Shown in pieces: positions 30,434 to 37,860 of a stretch of DNA of 40,283 nucleotides; the stretch's first letter is position 1, and the number at the start of each line of letters is the position of its first letter. The notes beneath the pieces were generated by a model. It did not search any database. It worked only from the letters and a program-made list of their open reading frames with translations, and was not told where the DNA came from. Position numbers and translations under genes: made by a program. Source of the DNA: a virus; the IMG/VR virus record IMGVR_UViG_3300035670_000538, positions 1 to 40,283 of that record; one strand, 5' to 3'.

Positions 30434-31636
30434 ATGCGAAAGGTTCTCTCACTCGTTCTTCTGGCGGTTGTCATGCTGGCGGTGGACGGCGTTGCTCAAG
30501 ACGCCCCGAACAACTACACGACCCGGTACCGCTTGCGTCAATGGGCCTCGGGCGCGAACCCGTCTGCCGACTCGCTGAACGCGAACTGGGCGCAGATCGA
30601 TTCCTCCATCCGCTATCCCCGGCACACCTATCAGGATTCGCTCATCATCGGGGCGACGGCGAGTCCGGGAGTTGTCAAACTGTATGTCGCAGGGACGGCC
30701 CGTATCGAATCGCTCTATGTGTCGGGCAACGCGGACTTCATCGGCACAATTCGCTCACTCACGGTCAACTCCGGCAACTCCAACCCCGACCTGTTTCTTG
30801 GCGAAAAAGGATATCCGGGCATCCTCACATTCTTCACTGAGAACGCCGGGGGGCCGACCGACTCTGTATTCTTGACGGTCCCGACCGAAGGGGATGGGTC
30901 ATACACGGTGACGATGCCCGACACGGCGGGAACACTTGCCTTGACCTCACAGCTTCCGACCCCGGCGACGCTGGACACCGTGGCCGGGACAATTTACATC
31001 GGGTACTCGGGTGCCGCTGCCGTTCTCAAATTATGGTCAACGTCCGCGCTTGGATACTCGACATTATCGCTTCCAGATCTGAGCGGCGTTGGGACCGGCA
31101 ATTGGACAATGCCAGAAGCGTATGGCAACATTGCGCTCATCGACGGCGACCAAGACTTCACCGACGTTGGAGCCATCACCGCCGACTCTATCGCGGTTGG
31201 CTCGGGTAAGTTCATCGTCTCATCCGGCGGGGTAGCGTCGAAGGTCGGTGATGTCTCAACGGAGGGCAACTTCGGCGTTCCGGTTGTGGTGGATGTTGTC
31301 ACGACTGAAGAGGGGGACGCGGCGATTACCGCAACGAACGTCTCATCCTCGATCGTCTCGGGAACCTACCGCGTCAGCATGTACCTCAACTGCGACCGCG
31401 TAACGGCGGGAACCGATCAGGTCTACGGCAAGGTTACATGGCGCACATCGGACGGCGACATCGTAGCGGATAGCACGGCGACGATCACACTCAGCGCAAC
31501 GTCAGTCTACACTCATAAGACGTTCTTCGTGCGTCATTTCGGTGCAGGGGCGACCTCGATACAGTACGCCACGCTCGGCTCGTTCGGGGCATCGGACGGG
31601 TACACGCTCCAGGTCTTCGTCGAGAGGTTACACTAG
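30434..31636 (+). CDS. tail-fibre-like protein with Sec signal peptide
   Basis: 400 aa from ATG30434. MRKVLSLVLLAVVMLAVDGV then AQ is a clear signal peptide; an earlier ATG at 30410 would add eight basic residues. Next comes a phage-type segment, YRLRQWASGANPSADSLNAN followed by WAQIDSSI, seen at fibre N-termini. Then come beta-helical repeats (GTARIESLYVSGNADFIGTI, TMPDTAGTLALTSQLP) and a C-terminal beta-sandwich (YRVSMYLNCDRV...YTLQVFVERLH). Probably binds the host surface. Confidence 0.75.
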   Translation: MRKVLSLVLLAVVMLAVDGVAQDAPNNYTTRYRLRQWASGANPSADSLNANWAQIDSSIRYPRHTYQDSLIIGATASPGVVKLYVAGTARIESLYVSGNADFIGTIRSLTVNSGNSNPDLFLGEKGYPGILTFFTENAGGPTDSVFLTVPTEGDGSYTVTMPDTAGTLALTSQLPTPATLDTVAGTIYIGYSGAAAVLKLWSTSALGYSTLSLPDLSGVGTGNWTMPEAYGNIALIDGDQDFTDVGAITADSIAVGSGKFIVSSGGVASKVGDVSTEGNFGVPVVVDVVTTEEGDAAITATNVSSSIVSGTYRVSMYLNCDRVTAGTDQVYGKVTWRTSDGDIVADSTATITLSATSVYTHKTFFVRHFGAGATSIQYATLGSFGASDGYTLQVFVERLH

Positions 31637-31640
31637 CGCC

Positions 31641-33455
31641 ATGCGGAAAGTCCTCGCACTTCTGGCCCTGTGCGTCTCACTGGCATCGGCGCAGGATACG
31701 TACTACGTCCGCACGTCCTCGTCGTGGGTGCAACTCGGCAACGTCACCGCATCGGGCGATTCGATCTACGCGAACCTCCCCCCAGGTTCCGGCCTGTCGC
31801 TCCTCAATGGACTCTCGGCCACAACCCAGACCTTCGGCGTGGACTCCACCTATTCGACGTGGGGCATTGGCTCATCCGGCTCCGCGCATACGTTTCGGTT
31901 CCCCGGATCGCGGCTGGCGTGGCTGGACAAGGACAACTCGTTCTCCGGGGCGCAGACCATCTCCAACTCCCTCTCCGTCACCGGCTCGGCCACGCTCGGC
32001 TCGGTGCTGACGGACTCCATCTACTATCCAGCCGGAGCATTGACGGTAGCGGATAGTCTGACGGTGACGGGGCTTGTGAGTGCATCGAACGATGTCACGA
32101 TAGGCGACTCGCTTTTCGTCGGCGGCAATGCTTGGATAAAGGGAACGGTCTATAACTCCGGCTTAACGGACTATCCCGGTTCCGTTCTTCGCGTCTCGGA
32201 CACATCCTCACACTCCGGGGGAACGGCGAACGCGATCTATGGCCTCATCGGTTCGACGGAAACATCTGCCAAACTCGCTATCGGTCTATGGGGACGAGCC
32301 GAAGGGCTTGCAACGAGTGCGAGTGATGTGAGGCTCTTTGGGGCGGCCAGCAATCTGCGGTTCTACGGGTCATCAAACTATACTCATTCGAGTCTGCACT
32401 TGGGGGTTGATGCGAACGTAGGAACCGAAGGCACGGGAACCGTTGTCTCAATCGGCGGCTATGGTTCTTACTTGGACGGGGGAGCGGCATTGGCCGGGAC
32501 GGTGACGAACGGGTACGGGATGTATATGTTCACCCCGGACACGACGAACGACATTCCGGGCCACTCGTTCACGAATCTCTACGGACTCTACATCAACGAC
32601 TATCGCAAGGCCGGAAGCACGAACTCCTACGCGATCTACACGGATGGCGGACTCCATCGCTTTGGCGACACGGTGAACATCTCTTCCGGCGTTCTGCAAA
32701 TGGGCGGCACGACCGCGATTGACGCTTCTCGCAATGCAACGCTCGGGACGGGAACGTTTGGCGGGAACATAACGTCCACGGGGGCCGCCATCATATTGCA
32801 AACAGGAACGACAGCACCGCTATACTTAAACGGTACGAATAGTTGGATTGCTCAATCTAATTCTGACGGCAACTTCTACATCACGCACTCAGAAGTGATA
32901 AATGCACTTACGCTTGCGCCTACCACCGGAACCGCGACGTTCGCCGGCAACCTCGCCTTCTCCGCAACAGGGAAGAAGGTCGCATCGGCAAGCGTTCCCG
33001 TCGATTCGATGTGGGTCAACCGCATCGTGGAGAACTACAAGGCGTGGGGCAATCTCTACGTCAACGACGATGACCCCGATACGGTCACGACCGCAAGCGC
33101 AACGGACACGGTGACGATGCGGGACTGGAACACGACCGGCTCGTATCAGAATACGACCCTCTCGGACTCCGGCATTACAGTCACACGGGCCGGAACGTAT
33201 CGCATCTCGTATATCGCCTCGTTCTACGGCTCAACGCCCGCCGAGTGCCATGCGTACCTCTACGTCAATACGGCGCAAAAGTCTGAGGCGGGGTATCAGC
33301 GCACACTAGCGACGGCGGCTCAGGTTGGTTCGGCCAGTTTCTACACGATCATCTCCCTTGCGGCCAACGACTTTGTAAAGGTGAGGTTGCACGGCGACAC
33401 GGCGGAGACGTTCTACGTCTTACACGCTTCGCTCAACGTGGAAAGGATAGACTGA
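31641..33455 (+). CDS. large tail fibre with Sec signal peptide and C1q/TNF-like head
   Basis: 604 aa from ATG31641. MRKVLALLALCVSLASAQ is a signal peptide almost identical in style to the previous gene's. A Ser/Thr/Gly-rich repetitive shaft covers about 20-480 (SLSVTGSATLGSVLTDSIYY, LTVADSLTVTGLVSASNDVT). The C-terminal about 120 residues form a jelly-roll (GTYRISYIASFYGS, CHAYLYVNTAQKSE, DFVKVRLHGDTAETF) like trimeric C1q/TNF fibre tips. Receptor binding is the likely role; the signal peptide is unexpected. Confidence 0.78.
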   Translation: MRKVLALLALCVSLASAQDTYYVRTSSSWVQLGNVTASGDSIYANLPPGSGLSLLNGLSATTQTFGVDSTYSTWGIGSSGSAHTFRFPGSRLAWLDKDNSFSGAQTISNSLSVTGSATLGSVLTDSIYYPAGALTVADSLTVTGLVSASNDVTIGDSLFVGGNAWIKGTVYNSGLTDYPGSVLRVSDTSSHSGGTANAIYGLIGSTETSAKLAIGLWGRAEGLATSASDVRLFGAASNLRFYGSSNYTHSSLHLGVDANVGTEGTGTVVSIGGYGSYLDGGAALAGTVTNGYGMYMFTPDTTNDIPGHSFTNLYGLYINDYRKAGSTNSYAIYTDGGLHRFGDTVNISSGVLQMGGTTAIDASRNATLGTGTFGGNITSTGAAIILQTGTTAPLYLNGTNSWIAQSNSDGNFYITHSEVINALTLAPTTGTATFAGNLAFSATGKKVASASVPVDSMWVNRIVENYKAWGNLYVNDDDPDTVTTASATDTVTMRDWNTTGSYQNTTLSDSGITVTRAGTYRISYIASFYGSTPAECHAYLYVNTAQKSEAGYQRTLATAAQVGSASFYTIISLAANDFVKVRLHGDTAETFYVLHASLNVERID

Positions 33456-33868
33456 TGCTCACCCTTGCCGCTATCGTATGGGGAGTGTCCACGTTCTTCG
33501 AGTCGTGGCACGACTGGATGCTCCACAAGACCCTCTACAAGCACGACGCGAACTGGCGGGACAAAGACCGCGTGAAGTCATTGGATGCGGCGGAGAAGTT
33601 TGTGTTCGTCCTCGGCTTCGCTACGCTCTGGTATCAGCAGACGGGCGACCCGTTGACGGCCTGCCTGTTCATCCTCTGGCAAGCGTGGGCGCGGTGGATC
33701 GGGCATGAGTTCTGGTATTCGTGGTTCTCTGGATTGGAGTTCGGCAAACTCGGCACAAGTTCACAGTTGGACTTGGCCCTGAACTACATCGGCCTCAGAC
33801 GGTGGGGCAATATCGCGGTGATGCTCGCTCCATTCGTGGCGTTGACGTTGGCATTGGGCTGCGAGTGA
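33455..33868 (+). CDS. integral membrane protein, 137 aa
   Basis: About three hydrophobic segments (LTLAAIVWGVSTFFESWHDW, KFVFVLGFATLWYQQ, WGNIAVMLAPFVALTLALG). HDWMLHK near residue 20 and the GHEFWYSWFSG segment supply His residues. It overlaps the fibre gene by one base and precedes the lysis genes. Holin, lysis modulator or metal-dependent membrane enzyme are all conceivable; not recognised. Confidence 0.55.
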   Translation: MLTLAAIVWGVSTFFESWHDWMLHKTLYKHDANWRDKDRVKSLDAAEKFVFVLGFATLWYQQTGDPLTACLFILWQAWARWIGHEFWYSWFSGLEFGKLGTSSQLDLALNYIGLRRWGNIAVMLAPFVALTLALGCE

Positions 33869-33869
33869 C

Positions 33870-33895
33870 AGCCCATCGAGGGGGCGGGGTGGGCT
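33870..33895 (+). terminator. hairpin after the fibre/membrane genes
   Basis: AGCCCATC (33870-33877) pairs with GGTGGGCT (33888-33895), 8 pairs with one wobble, loop of 10 G-rich bases, followed by TCTTG. It lies in the 116-base gap before the lysis genes, which otherwise shows only an RBS (GGGGGGAGAAAG) for 33985. Confidence 0.45.
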
Positions 33896-33984
33896 TCTTG
33901 TCCGGCGGCTCCCCCGTCCCCGGCAAATTGAAACAAGCGCAGTCATAATTCACGAAGCATCTCCGGGGGGAGAAAGAACGCATC

Positions 33985-34272
33985 ATGGCACTAACAAAGG
34001 CAGACCGCGAATGGCTCGAACTCAAGATGGAGGAGAGCAATCGCAAGGCCGTTGACCCGATTGAGAAACTTGTCCAGATGCACCACCAGTCGATCTACGG
34101 GCCGAACAACGACAACGGGCTCGTGGGCGATATGAAGTCCATCAAGGAGACCGTCCGCAAGCTCGACGGGTTCAAGAACCGAGTCCTCGGAATGGCATCC
34201 GGCGCGTCTATCGGCGTGACGGCGGTGTATCACGTTGTTCTCTCCCTGCTCAAGTCAGGAGGCGTAAAGTGA
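33985..34272 (+). CDS. haemolysin XhlA-like / holin-associated membrane protein
   Basis: 95 aa. An N-terminal helical charged region (ALTKADREWLELKMEESNRK, GDMKSIKETVRKLDGFKNRV) followed by one C-terminal membrane segment (GMASGASIGVTAVYHVVLSL). This coiled coil plus terminal helix is the XhlA-like layout found beside holins. The stop overlaps the next GTG start. Confidence 0.6.
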   Translation: MALTKADREWLELKMEESNRKAVDPIEKLVQMHHQSIYGPNNDNGLVGDMKSIKETVRKLDGFKNRVLGMASGASIGVTAVYHVVLSLLKSGGVK

Positions 34273-34493
34273 AGTTCCTCGAATTACTATCAGAGTCCAA
34301 TGGGTCGCTTTCTTCCATGCGTCTCTCGATGCTGGGATGTGTCGTCGTGGCCCTGTTCATCGCCGTCTATCAGGTTGTGAACCGCATCGAGCCAGAGTCG
34401 CTAGAACTCATCCTTGTTCTCCTCGGCGCAGGATTTACGGCGAAGGTTGCGCAGAAGGTTGTCGAAGAGAAGAAGGACACGCCGCCGCAATGA
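34269..34493 (+). CDS. putative holin
   Basis: 74 aa, GTG start. Two hydrophobic segments (MLGCVVVALFIAVYQVV and LELILVLLGAGFTAKVA) and a charged C-terminus (QKVVEEKKDTPPQ). The class II holin-like shape next to the endolysin supports the call. It would permeabilise the inner membrane at a set time. Confidence 0.65.
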   Translation: MKFLELLSESNGSLSSMRLSMLGCVVVALFIAVYQVVNRIEPESLELILVLLGAGFTAKVAQKVVEEKKDTPPQ

Positions 34494-34681
34494 CCGCGAA
34501 CACCTGGGTAGCGCGTCTCGTCCTTCTCCCGAAGGCAGAGCGAGAGATCATCTTCAAGTACCTGACGGGGATGGACGGGGCAGGCCCGGTCCCGAACGTG
34601 AAGTGGATGAAGGAACGGGTGAAGGAGCGGGACTTGAACGCGGCGAAACGGGCGGCGAGGGAACAGCATGAGCAAACTTGA
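34490..34681 (+). CDS. 63-aa protein between holin and endolysin
   Basis: MTANTWVARLVLLPKAEREI then IFKYLTGMDGAGPV and a basic helical tail (WMKERVKERDLNAAKRAARE). No membrane segment. ATGA overlap upstream and 14-base overlap with the endolysin. Could be an antiholin-like or endolysin accessory; function unknown. Confidence 0.5.
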   Translation: MTANTWVARLVLLPKAEREIIFKYLTGMDGAGPVPNVKWMKERVKERDLNAAKRAAREQHEQT

Positions 34682-35144
34682 CGGGCTGCATCCAGTCGTG
34701 AGGCAGAAGGCCGAAGCACTCATCGCCATTTGTGCCGCCGCGAAACTCCCCATTATCGTCACGCAAGGGCTACGCACCGACGAGGAACAGGCCGCACTCT
34801 GGGCGAAGGGCCGCACCGCACCGGGACCGAAGGTGACGAACGCCAAGCCGGGACACTCCTACCACAACTACGGGCTGGCCTTCGACATTGCGGTCGTGAA
34901 GAACGGGAAGCCGACGTGGAACGACAAGGTGAGCGTGGACGGTGACGAGATGCCGGATTACGTCGAGGTGGGCGAGATCGGGGAGCAGCTTGGCCTTGAA
35001 TGGGGCGGACGGTGGAAGTTCCGCGACCTGCCGCACTTTCAAATGAGGTTCGGGCTATCCCTCGCAGACCTCAAGTCGGGGAAGCGTCCGACGATCGAGG
35101 GGGATGTTGTGCAACTCCCTGTGCGACCCGTGAGCGTGGCGTAG
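34668..35144 (+). CDS. endolysin, M15-type L-alanyl-D-glutamate peptidase
   Basis: 158 aa. Peptidase M15C/VanY-like: VTQGLRTDEEQAALWAKGRT, then zinc ligands H66 and D73 in SYHNYGLAFD, and H123 in DLPHFQ after WGGRWKFRD. It cuts the peptide stem of peptidoglycan. There is no signal peptide, so release needs the holin. It sits in a holin, endolysin, spanin order. Confidence 0.9.
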   Translation: MSKLDGLHPVVRQKAEALIAICAAAKLPIIVTQGLRTDEEQAALWAKGRTAPGPKVTNAKPGHSYHNYGLAFDIAVVKNGKPTWNDKVSVDGDEMPDYVEVGEIGEQLGLEWGGRWKFRDLPHFQMRFGLSLADLKSGKRPTIEGDVVQLPVRPVSVA

Positions 35145-35149
35145 GTTTA

Positions 35150-35211
35150 TGTGGGTATAACCACAAACAATCCGCCGAAATGACGGGTATAGCCACACGT
35201 TCAATTTGTGG
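35150..35211. promoter_or_regulatory. paired dyad elements, candidate operator
   Basis: GGGTATAACCACA (35153-35165) and GGGTATAGCCACA (35185-35197) are direct repeats with one mismatch, 32 bases apart, about three helical turns. Each contains or adjoins inverted TGTGG/CCACA half-sites: TGTGG 35150 with CCACA 35161, and CCACA 35193 with TGTGG 35207. They occupy the 99-base gap before the spanin gene. No clear -35/-10 pair was found. Confidence 0.4.
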
Positions 35212-35243
35212 CAAAGTCAATCGGTACTGAACGGAGCCGGACA

Positions 35244-35723
35244 ATGAACAAACCTCTCGCAGTTGCAATCCTCCTTTCAACCTTCATCGGTTGCACGTCA
35301 AGCGTTCAAGTGGTGGACTCCATACCAACCCCGCCCATCCGCATCGATACCGTGCAAGTCCTTTCCACTGTTGCCACGGACTCGCTCGTTGCGGCCATCC
35401 TCGAGAAGTTCTGCAAGGGTGAGACCAGCGGGACGCAGGACGGAACGGACTGGACGGCGGCACTCTACACGGACGTTCGACGTGATACGGTCTACGTCGC
35501 CAAGCCGACGATCCGGCTGGTCATCCAGCGGGACACCGTGCTCATCCCCATTCCGCAAGCCATCGTCGACAAGGTGGCCCGCCTCGAGTCGAACCAGGAG
35601 CGGCACACATGGCGGGACTGGCTGGCCGCCGGTGCGGTCGGTGCTGGCGTTCTACTCATCCTCGAAGTGCTGGTGTTCGTGTTCTTTGGCATCAAGCGGC
35701 TCCTGCCGCCGATCAAGTTCTGA
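35244..35723 (+). CDS. unimolecular spanin (u-spanin)
   Basis: 159 aa. The N-terminal signal MNKPLAVAILLSTFIGC has a lipobox ending at Cys17, so the N-terminus should be in the outer membrane. The periplasmic middle is beta-rich with VQVLSTVATDSLV, YVAKPTIRLVIQRDT. One C-terminal helix (WLAAGAVGAGVLLILEVLVF) anchors it in the inner membrane. Lipoprotein plus terminal anchor in one chain, after an endolysin, is the u-spanin design (phage T1 gp11). It would fuse the two membranes at lysis. ATG35244 has ACGGAG upstream. Confidence 0.75.
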   Translation: MNKPLAVAILLSTFIGCTSSVQVVDSIPTPPIRIDTVQVLSTVATDSLVAAILEKFCKGETSGTQDGTDWTAALYTDVRRDTVYVAKPTIRLVIQRDTVLIPIPQAIVDKVARLESNQERHTWRDWLAAGAVGAGVLLILEVLVFVFFGIKRLLPPIKF

Positions 35724-35725
35724 CC

Positions 35726-36031
35726 ATGCCAAACGTCAATCGAATCGCTATCGGCGGACGCACCTTCGACGTGGGCGGCAATGTGCCGAGCGGCATCCCC
35801 GCGCAAGTCCGAAAGTTCATTGAAATAGCCGAAAAAATGCCAGACGGCAAACTCCTCACGACGGCTCAAATGTCGTCGCTTGCGGGGTATTCCCGACGCA
35901 TTGACAGCGTTGTGCCGCACCCAGCCTGTCAGCCGTACGTCTTTCGGTATTCCTACAACGTCTATCTATGGGGGAACAGGAAAGAGATCGCCTATGCGAA
36001 GAAGGCCACGAAGTCATCGACAGACGTTTGA
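35726..36031 (+). CDS. hypothetical protein, 101 aa
   Basis: A small, basic protein with a helical centre (IPAQVRKFIEIAEKMPDGKL, LTTAQMSSLAGYSRR) that could be a winged helix, and a Tyr-rich C-terminus (YVFRYSYNVYLWGNRKEIAY). It overlaps the phosphoesterase gene by 38 bases. A DNA-binding partner is only a guess. Confidence 0.55.
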   Translation: MPNVNRIAIGGRTFDVGGNVPSGIPAQVRKFIEIAEKMPDGKLLTTAQMSSLAGYSRRIDSVVPHPACQPYVFRYSYNVYLWGNRKEIAYAKKATKSSTDV

Positions 36032-36875
36032 AGCGGAGCGCGAAACGCGGTTCCTCGCCTACATCGGGCGCGAGTACCCGTATGTCCCACCGACGCCCCA
36101 GCATCACGCGACGCCCGACCGCGACAAGATATTCGTGCTGGCCGACATTCACGAACCGTACTCGCATTCGGCGGTGATACGTGCCGCGCTTGAACACAAG
36201 GACGCGGGGACGCTCATTATCCCCGGCGATGTCGGGGACTTCTACTCCAAGAGCCGATTCCGCAAAACGCGGTACGTCTCGTTTAAGGAGGAATTGGCAT
36301 CGGTGTTCCGGCGAATTGAGTGGGCCGCGACACACTTCCCCGAGGTCCGCATCATGCTCGGCAATCACGACAACCGACCGGAGAAGATGATCCTCGGAAA
36401 GATGGACAACGGGGCGGTGGATCTGCTCATGCTCACCGAACACGACCTGTTGGCTCGCATGGCATCTTACTTCGACAACGTGCGCATGGTGGGAACACCC
36501 ATCGGTGTTGACGGGATCGTGGCAACGCATCTCTATCAGCACGGCGACATTGTGTTCACGCACGGCGAGGTATCGTTGAAACAAACCACCGCCGTCCTTG
36601 AGCGCGTGTCCACGTATCTCCACCGCTGGCATCGTCGGCTCGGCATCAAACCGTATCGCGTGATTGCTCAGGCGCACAATCACCGGGCGATGAAGTCCAT
36701 CGAGGACGGCGAGGCATGGTTCGCTCTGCCGTGTTCGATGGATCCCTACTCCATCGGCGCGGAATATATCTACGGTTCGCGCATGATCGGCAACCCGCCC
36801 CAGGTCGGCTACACCATCTTCTACCAGCACAACGGCGTCACCGACATCAACCGCAGCAACTTCTACGTCCTATGA
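35994..36875 (+). CDS. calcineurin-like metallophosphoesterase
   Basis: 293 aa from ATG35994. Metal-site motifs in order: DIH (51-53), GDVGD (78-82), GNHDN (123-127), FTHGE (188-192, His190) and AHNHR (227-231). These supply the usual Asp, His and Asn ligands of a dimetal phosphoesterase. The N-terminal 40 residues are basic and unstructured. The substrate could be DNA ends, nucleotides or protein phosphate; the sequence does not decide. It is in the late block after lysis genes. Confidence 0.82.
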   Translation: MRRRPRSHRQTFEAERETRFLAYIGREYPYVPPTPQHHATPDRDKIFVLADIHEPYSHSAVIRAALEHKDAGTLIIPGDVGDFYSKSRFRKTRYVSFKEELASVFRRIEWAATHFPEVRIMLGNHDNRPEKMILGKMDNGAVDLLMLTEHDLLARMASYFDNVRMVGTPIGVDGIVATHLYQHGDIVFTHGEVSLKQTTAVLERVSTYLHRWHRRLGIKPYRVIAQAHNHRAMKSIEDGEAWFALPCSMDPYSIGAEYIYGSRMIGNPPQVGYTIFYQHNGVTDINRSNFYVL

Positions 36876-36878
36876 CCC

Positions 36879-37079
36879 ATGACCCAGCGCATAGTACCCC
36901 ACCCCGTCCGATGTATCCATTGCGGGACGTTGCACTCACTCACGACCCCGGCGGGGATGACGTTAGCGTTGTTATCCTGTCCCAACTGCGGGAGCGACTT
37001 CGACGCGAAGAAGAGGAGAGAGATGCTGAGGCAGATCGAATCCATCGTCAGCGGGAAGCAGAACGAGAAGCCAAACTGA
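36879..37079 (+). CDS. small zinc-ribbon protein
   Basis: 66 aa. Two Cys pairs, CIHC (12-15) and CPNC (34-37), form a zinc ribbon, followed by a charged helix with DAKKRREMLRQIES. A frame that overlaps it at 36716-37099 is judged a shadow. Last gene before the control region. Confidence 0.65.
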   Translation: MTQRIVPHPVRCIHCGTLHSLTTPAGMTLALLSCPNCGSDFDAKKRREMLRQIESIVSGKQNEKPN

Positions 37080-37260
37080 CGAGCATGGGGGATGACTAGG
37101 GGTACATATAGAGGTCCGCGAGTCCACTCCACCCCCCAAAGTCCCGTATAGCGCATCCTCGAGCGCATGGGGGGCATTGTAGCGAGAACTACGGACTTTC
37201 TACATACTCAGCGAAAACGTATCGAATTCGCCACGCGAGAAGATAGCCGTATATCGGCTG

Positions 37261-37365
37261 GTGCTGGCCGGGATGCCTACGGACAAGGCCAATGCGCTTG
37301 TCCGGTCGGCGAGAATGGCCCTGGCACACTTTTTCCAGCATAGGAAATTTCCTACCCCAAAATAG
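37261..37365 (+). CDS. 34-codon frame, possible small gene or remnant
   Basis: From GTG37261: LAGMPTDKANALVRSARMAL, then AHFFQHRKFPTPK. The same frame is open upstream to about 37183 with coding-like, helical content (REKIAVYRLV) but no start codon, so it may be a gene remnant. No RBS is seen. Its end overlaps the 14-base palindrome. Confidence 0.25.
   Translation: MLAGMPTDKANALVRSARMALAHFFQHRKFPTPK
37341..37354. promoter_or_regulatory. perfect 14-base palindrome, candidate operator
   Basis: TAGGAAATTTCCTA is a perfect palindrome, 24 bases upstream of the -35 of the promoter at 37378. It is the longest uninterrupted palindrome noticed in the noncoding DNA. It would suit a dimeric HTH protein such as the one at 1986-2204; that link is inference. 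Confidence 0.5.
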
Positions 37366-37377
37366 TCCATCGGGCAC

Positions 37378-37405
37378 TTGCGTTTGAGAAAAGCCCGCGT
37401 ATATT
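37378..37405 (+). promoter_or_regulatory. candidate early promoter
   Basis: TTGCGT (37378-37383), 16-base spacer, TATATT (37400-37405), 31 bases before the start at 37436. It has a good -10 and a moderate -35. On the circular map it would transcribe 37436 to 40283 and on through 1-5909 without any other strong promoter in between. Confidence 0.6.
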
Positions 37406-37435
37406 AGCATGTAATCACACGAAGGGAGACACAAG

Positions 37436-37696
37436 ATGAAACAGACACAGCAGACCCAAGCCGAACTCGCGGCCCGTATCGATGCCCTTGAAGTAGCCAA
37501 TCACGATCTCGGTTCCGACCTGTCGAGGGCCGAGGTCCGTGTCAAGCGATTGGAGCGGGAGAAGCGGGAATTGGTGGAGGCGTTGCGGGGTGTCGAATCG
37601 GCCTACGGTTGCGAATGTATAGACGGGCAGCCCGTAGGGCATTGCCCAATGTGCCGCGCCCGCGCCCTTCTCTCCCGCATGGAGGCCGGACAATGA
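37436..37696 (+). CDS. coiled-coil protein with C-terminal zinc site
   Basis: 86 aa. Residues 5-52 form a coiled coil (LAARIDALEVANHDLGSDLS, RVKRLEREKRELVEALRG). The C-terminus has CEC and CPMC Cys groups with HCPMCRAR. First gene after the promoter at 37378, with AAGGGAGA RBS. The layout is the same as in the protein at 12768. Function unknown. Confidence 0.65.
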   Translation: MKQTQQTQAELAARIDALEVANHDLGSDLSRAEVRVKRLEREKRELVEALRGVESAYGCECIDGQPVGHCPMCRARALLSRMEAGQ

Positions 37697-37860
37697 CCAC
37701 CTACGACCTCGTTGCCGAACTCAGACACCAAGCGAACGAGTGGGCCATCTTCGCCATGCAATGCCAAGCGAAGGGATTCGACGGAATGTCCCAAGCCGCC
37801 GCATTGAACGCGGAGCGGTGCGAGAAGTGCGCTGAGGAGATCGAAAGGGCGAACCAATGA
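37693..37860 (+). CDS. small helical protein, 55 aa
   Basis: MTTYDLVAELRHQANEWAIF, then QCQAKGFDGMSQAAALNAER and CEKCAEEIERAN. Predicted helical hairpin with a CxxC. ATGA overlaps on both sides. Function unknown. Confidence 0.6.
   Translation: MTTYDLVAELRHQANEWAIFAMQCQAKGFDGMSQAAALNAERCEKCAEEIERANQ

Larger units (their letters stand above)
37080..37435. promoter_or_regulatory. control region between late and early blocks
   Basis: About 355 bases without a convincing full gene. It holds an inverted repeat AAAGTCCCGTA (37138-37148) with TACGGACTTT (37190-37199, one bulge), a GGACAAG/CTTGTCC hairpin (37281-37303), a 14-base palindrome at 37341-37354, and the promoter at 37378-37405. Such a mix of dyads and a promoter suits an operator region or a replication origin. 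A short frame at 37261-37365 lies inside it. Confidence 0.55.

Noticed and set aside
35856-36830. 324-codon minus-strand frame opposite the phosphoesterase
   Set aside because: The sense frame has all catalytic motifs; the antisense product has none.
36716-37099. 127-codon + frame overlapping the phosphoesterase end and the zinc-ribbon gene
   Set aside because: The zinc-ribbon frame (36879-37079) has clear Cys motifs; the longer one has none and overlaps two supported genes.
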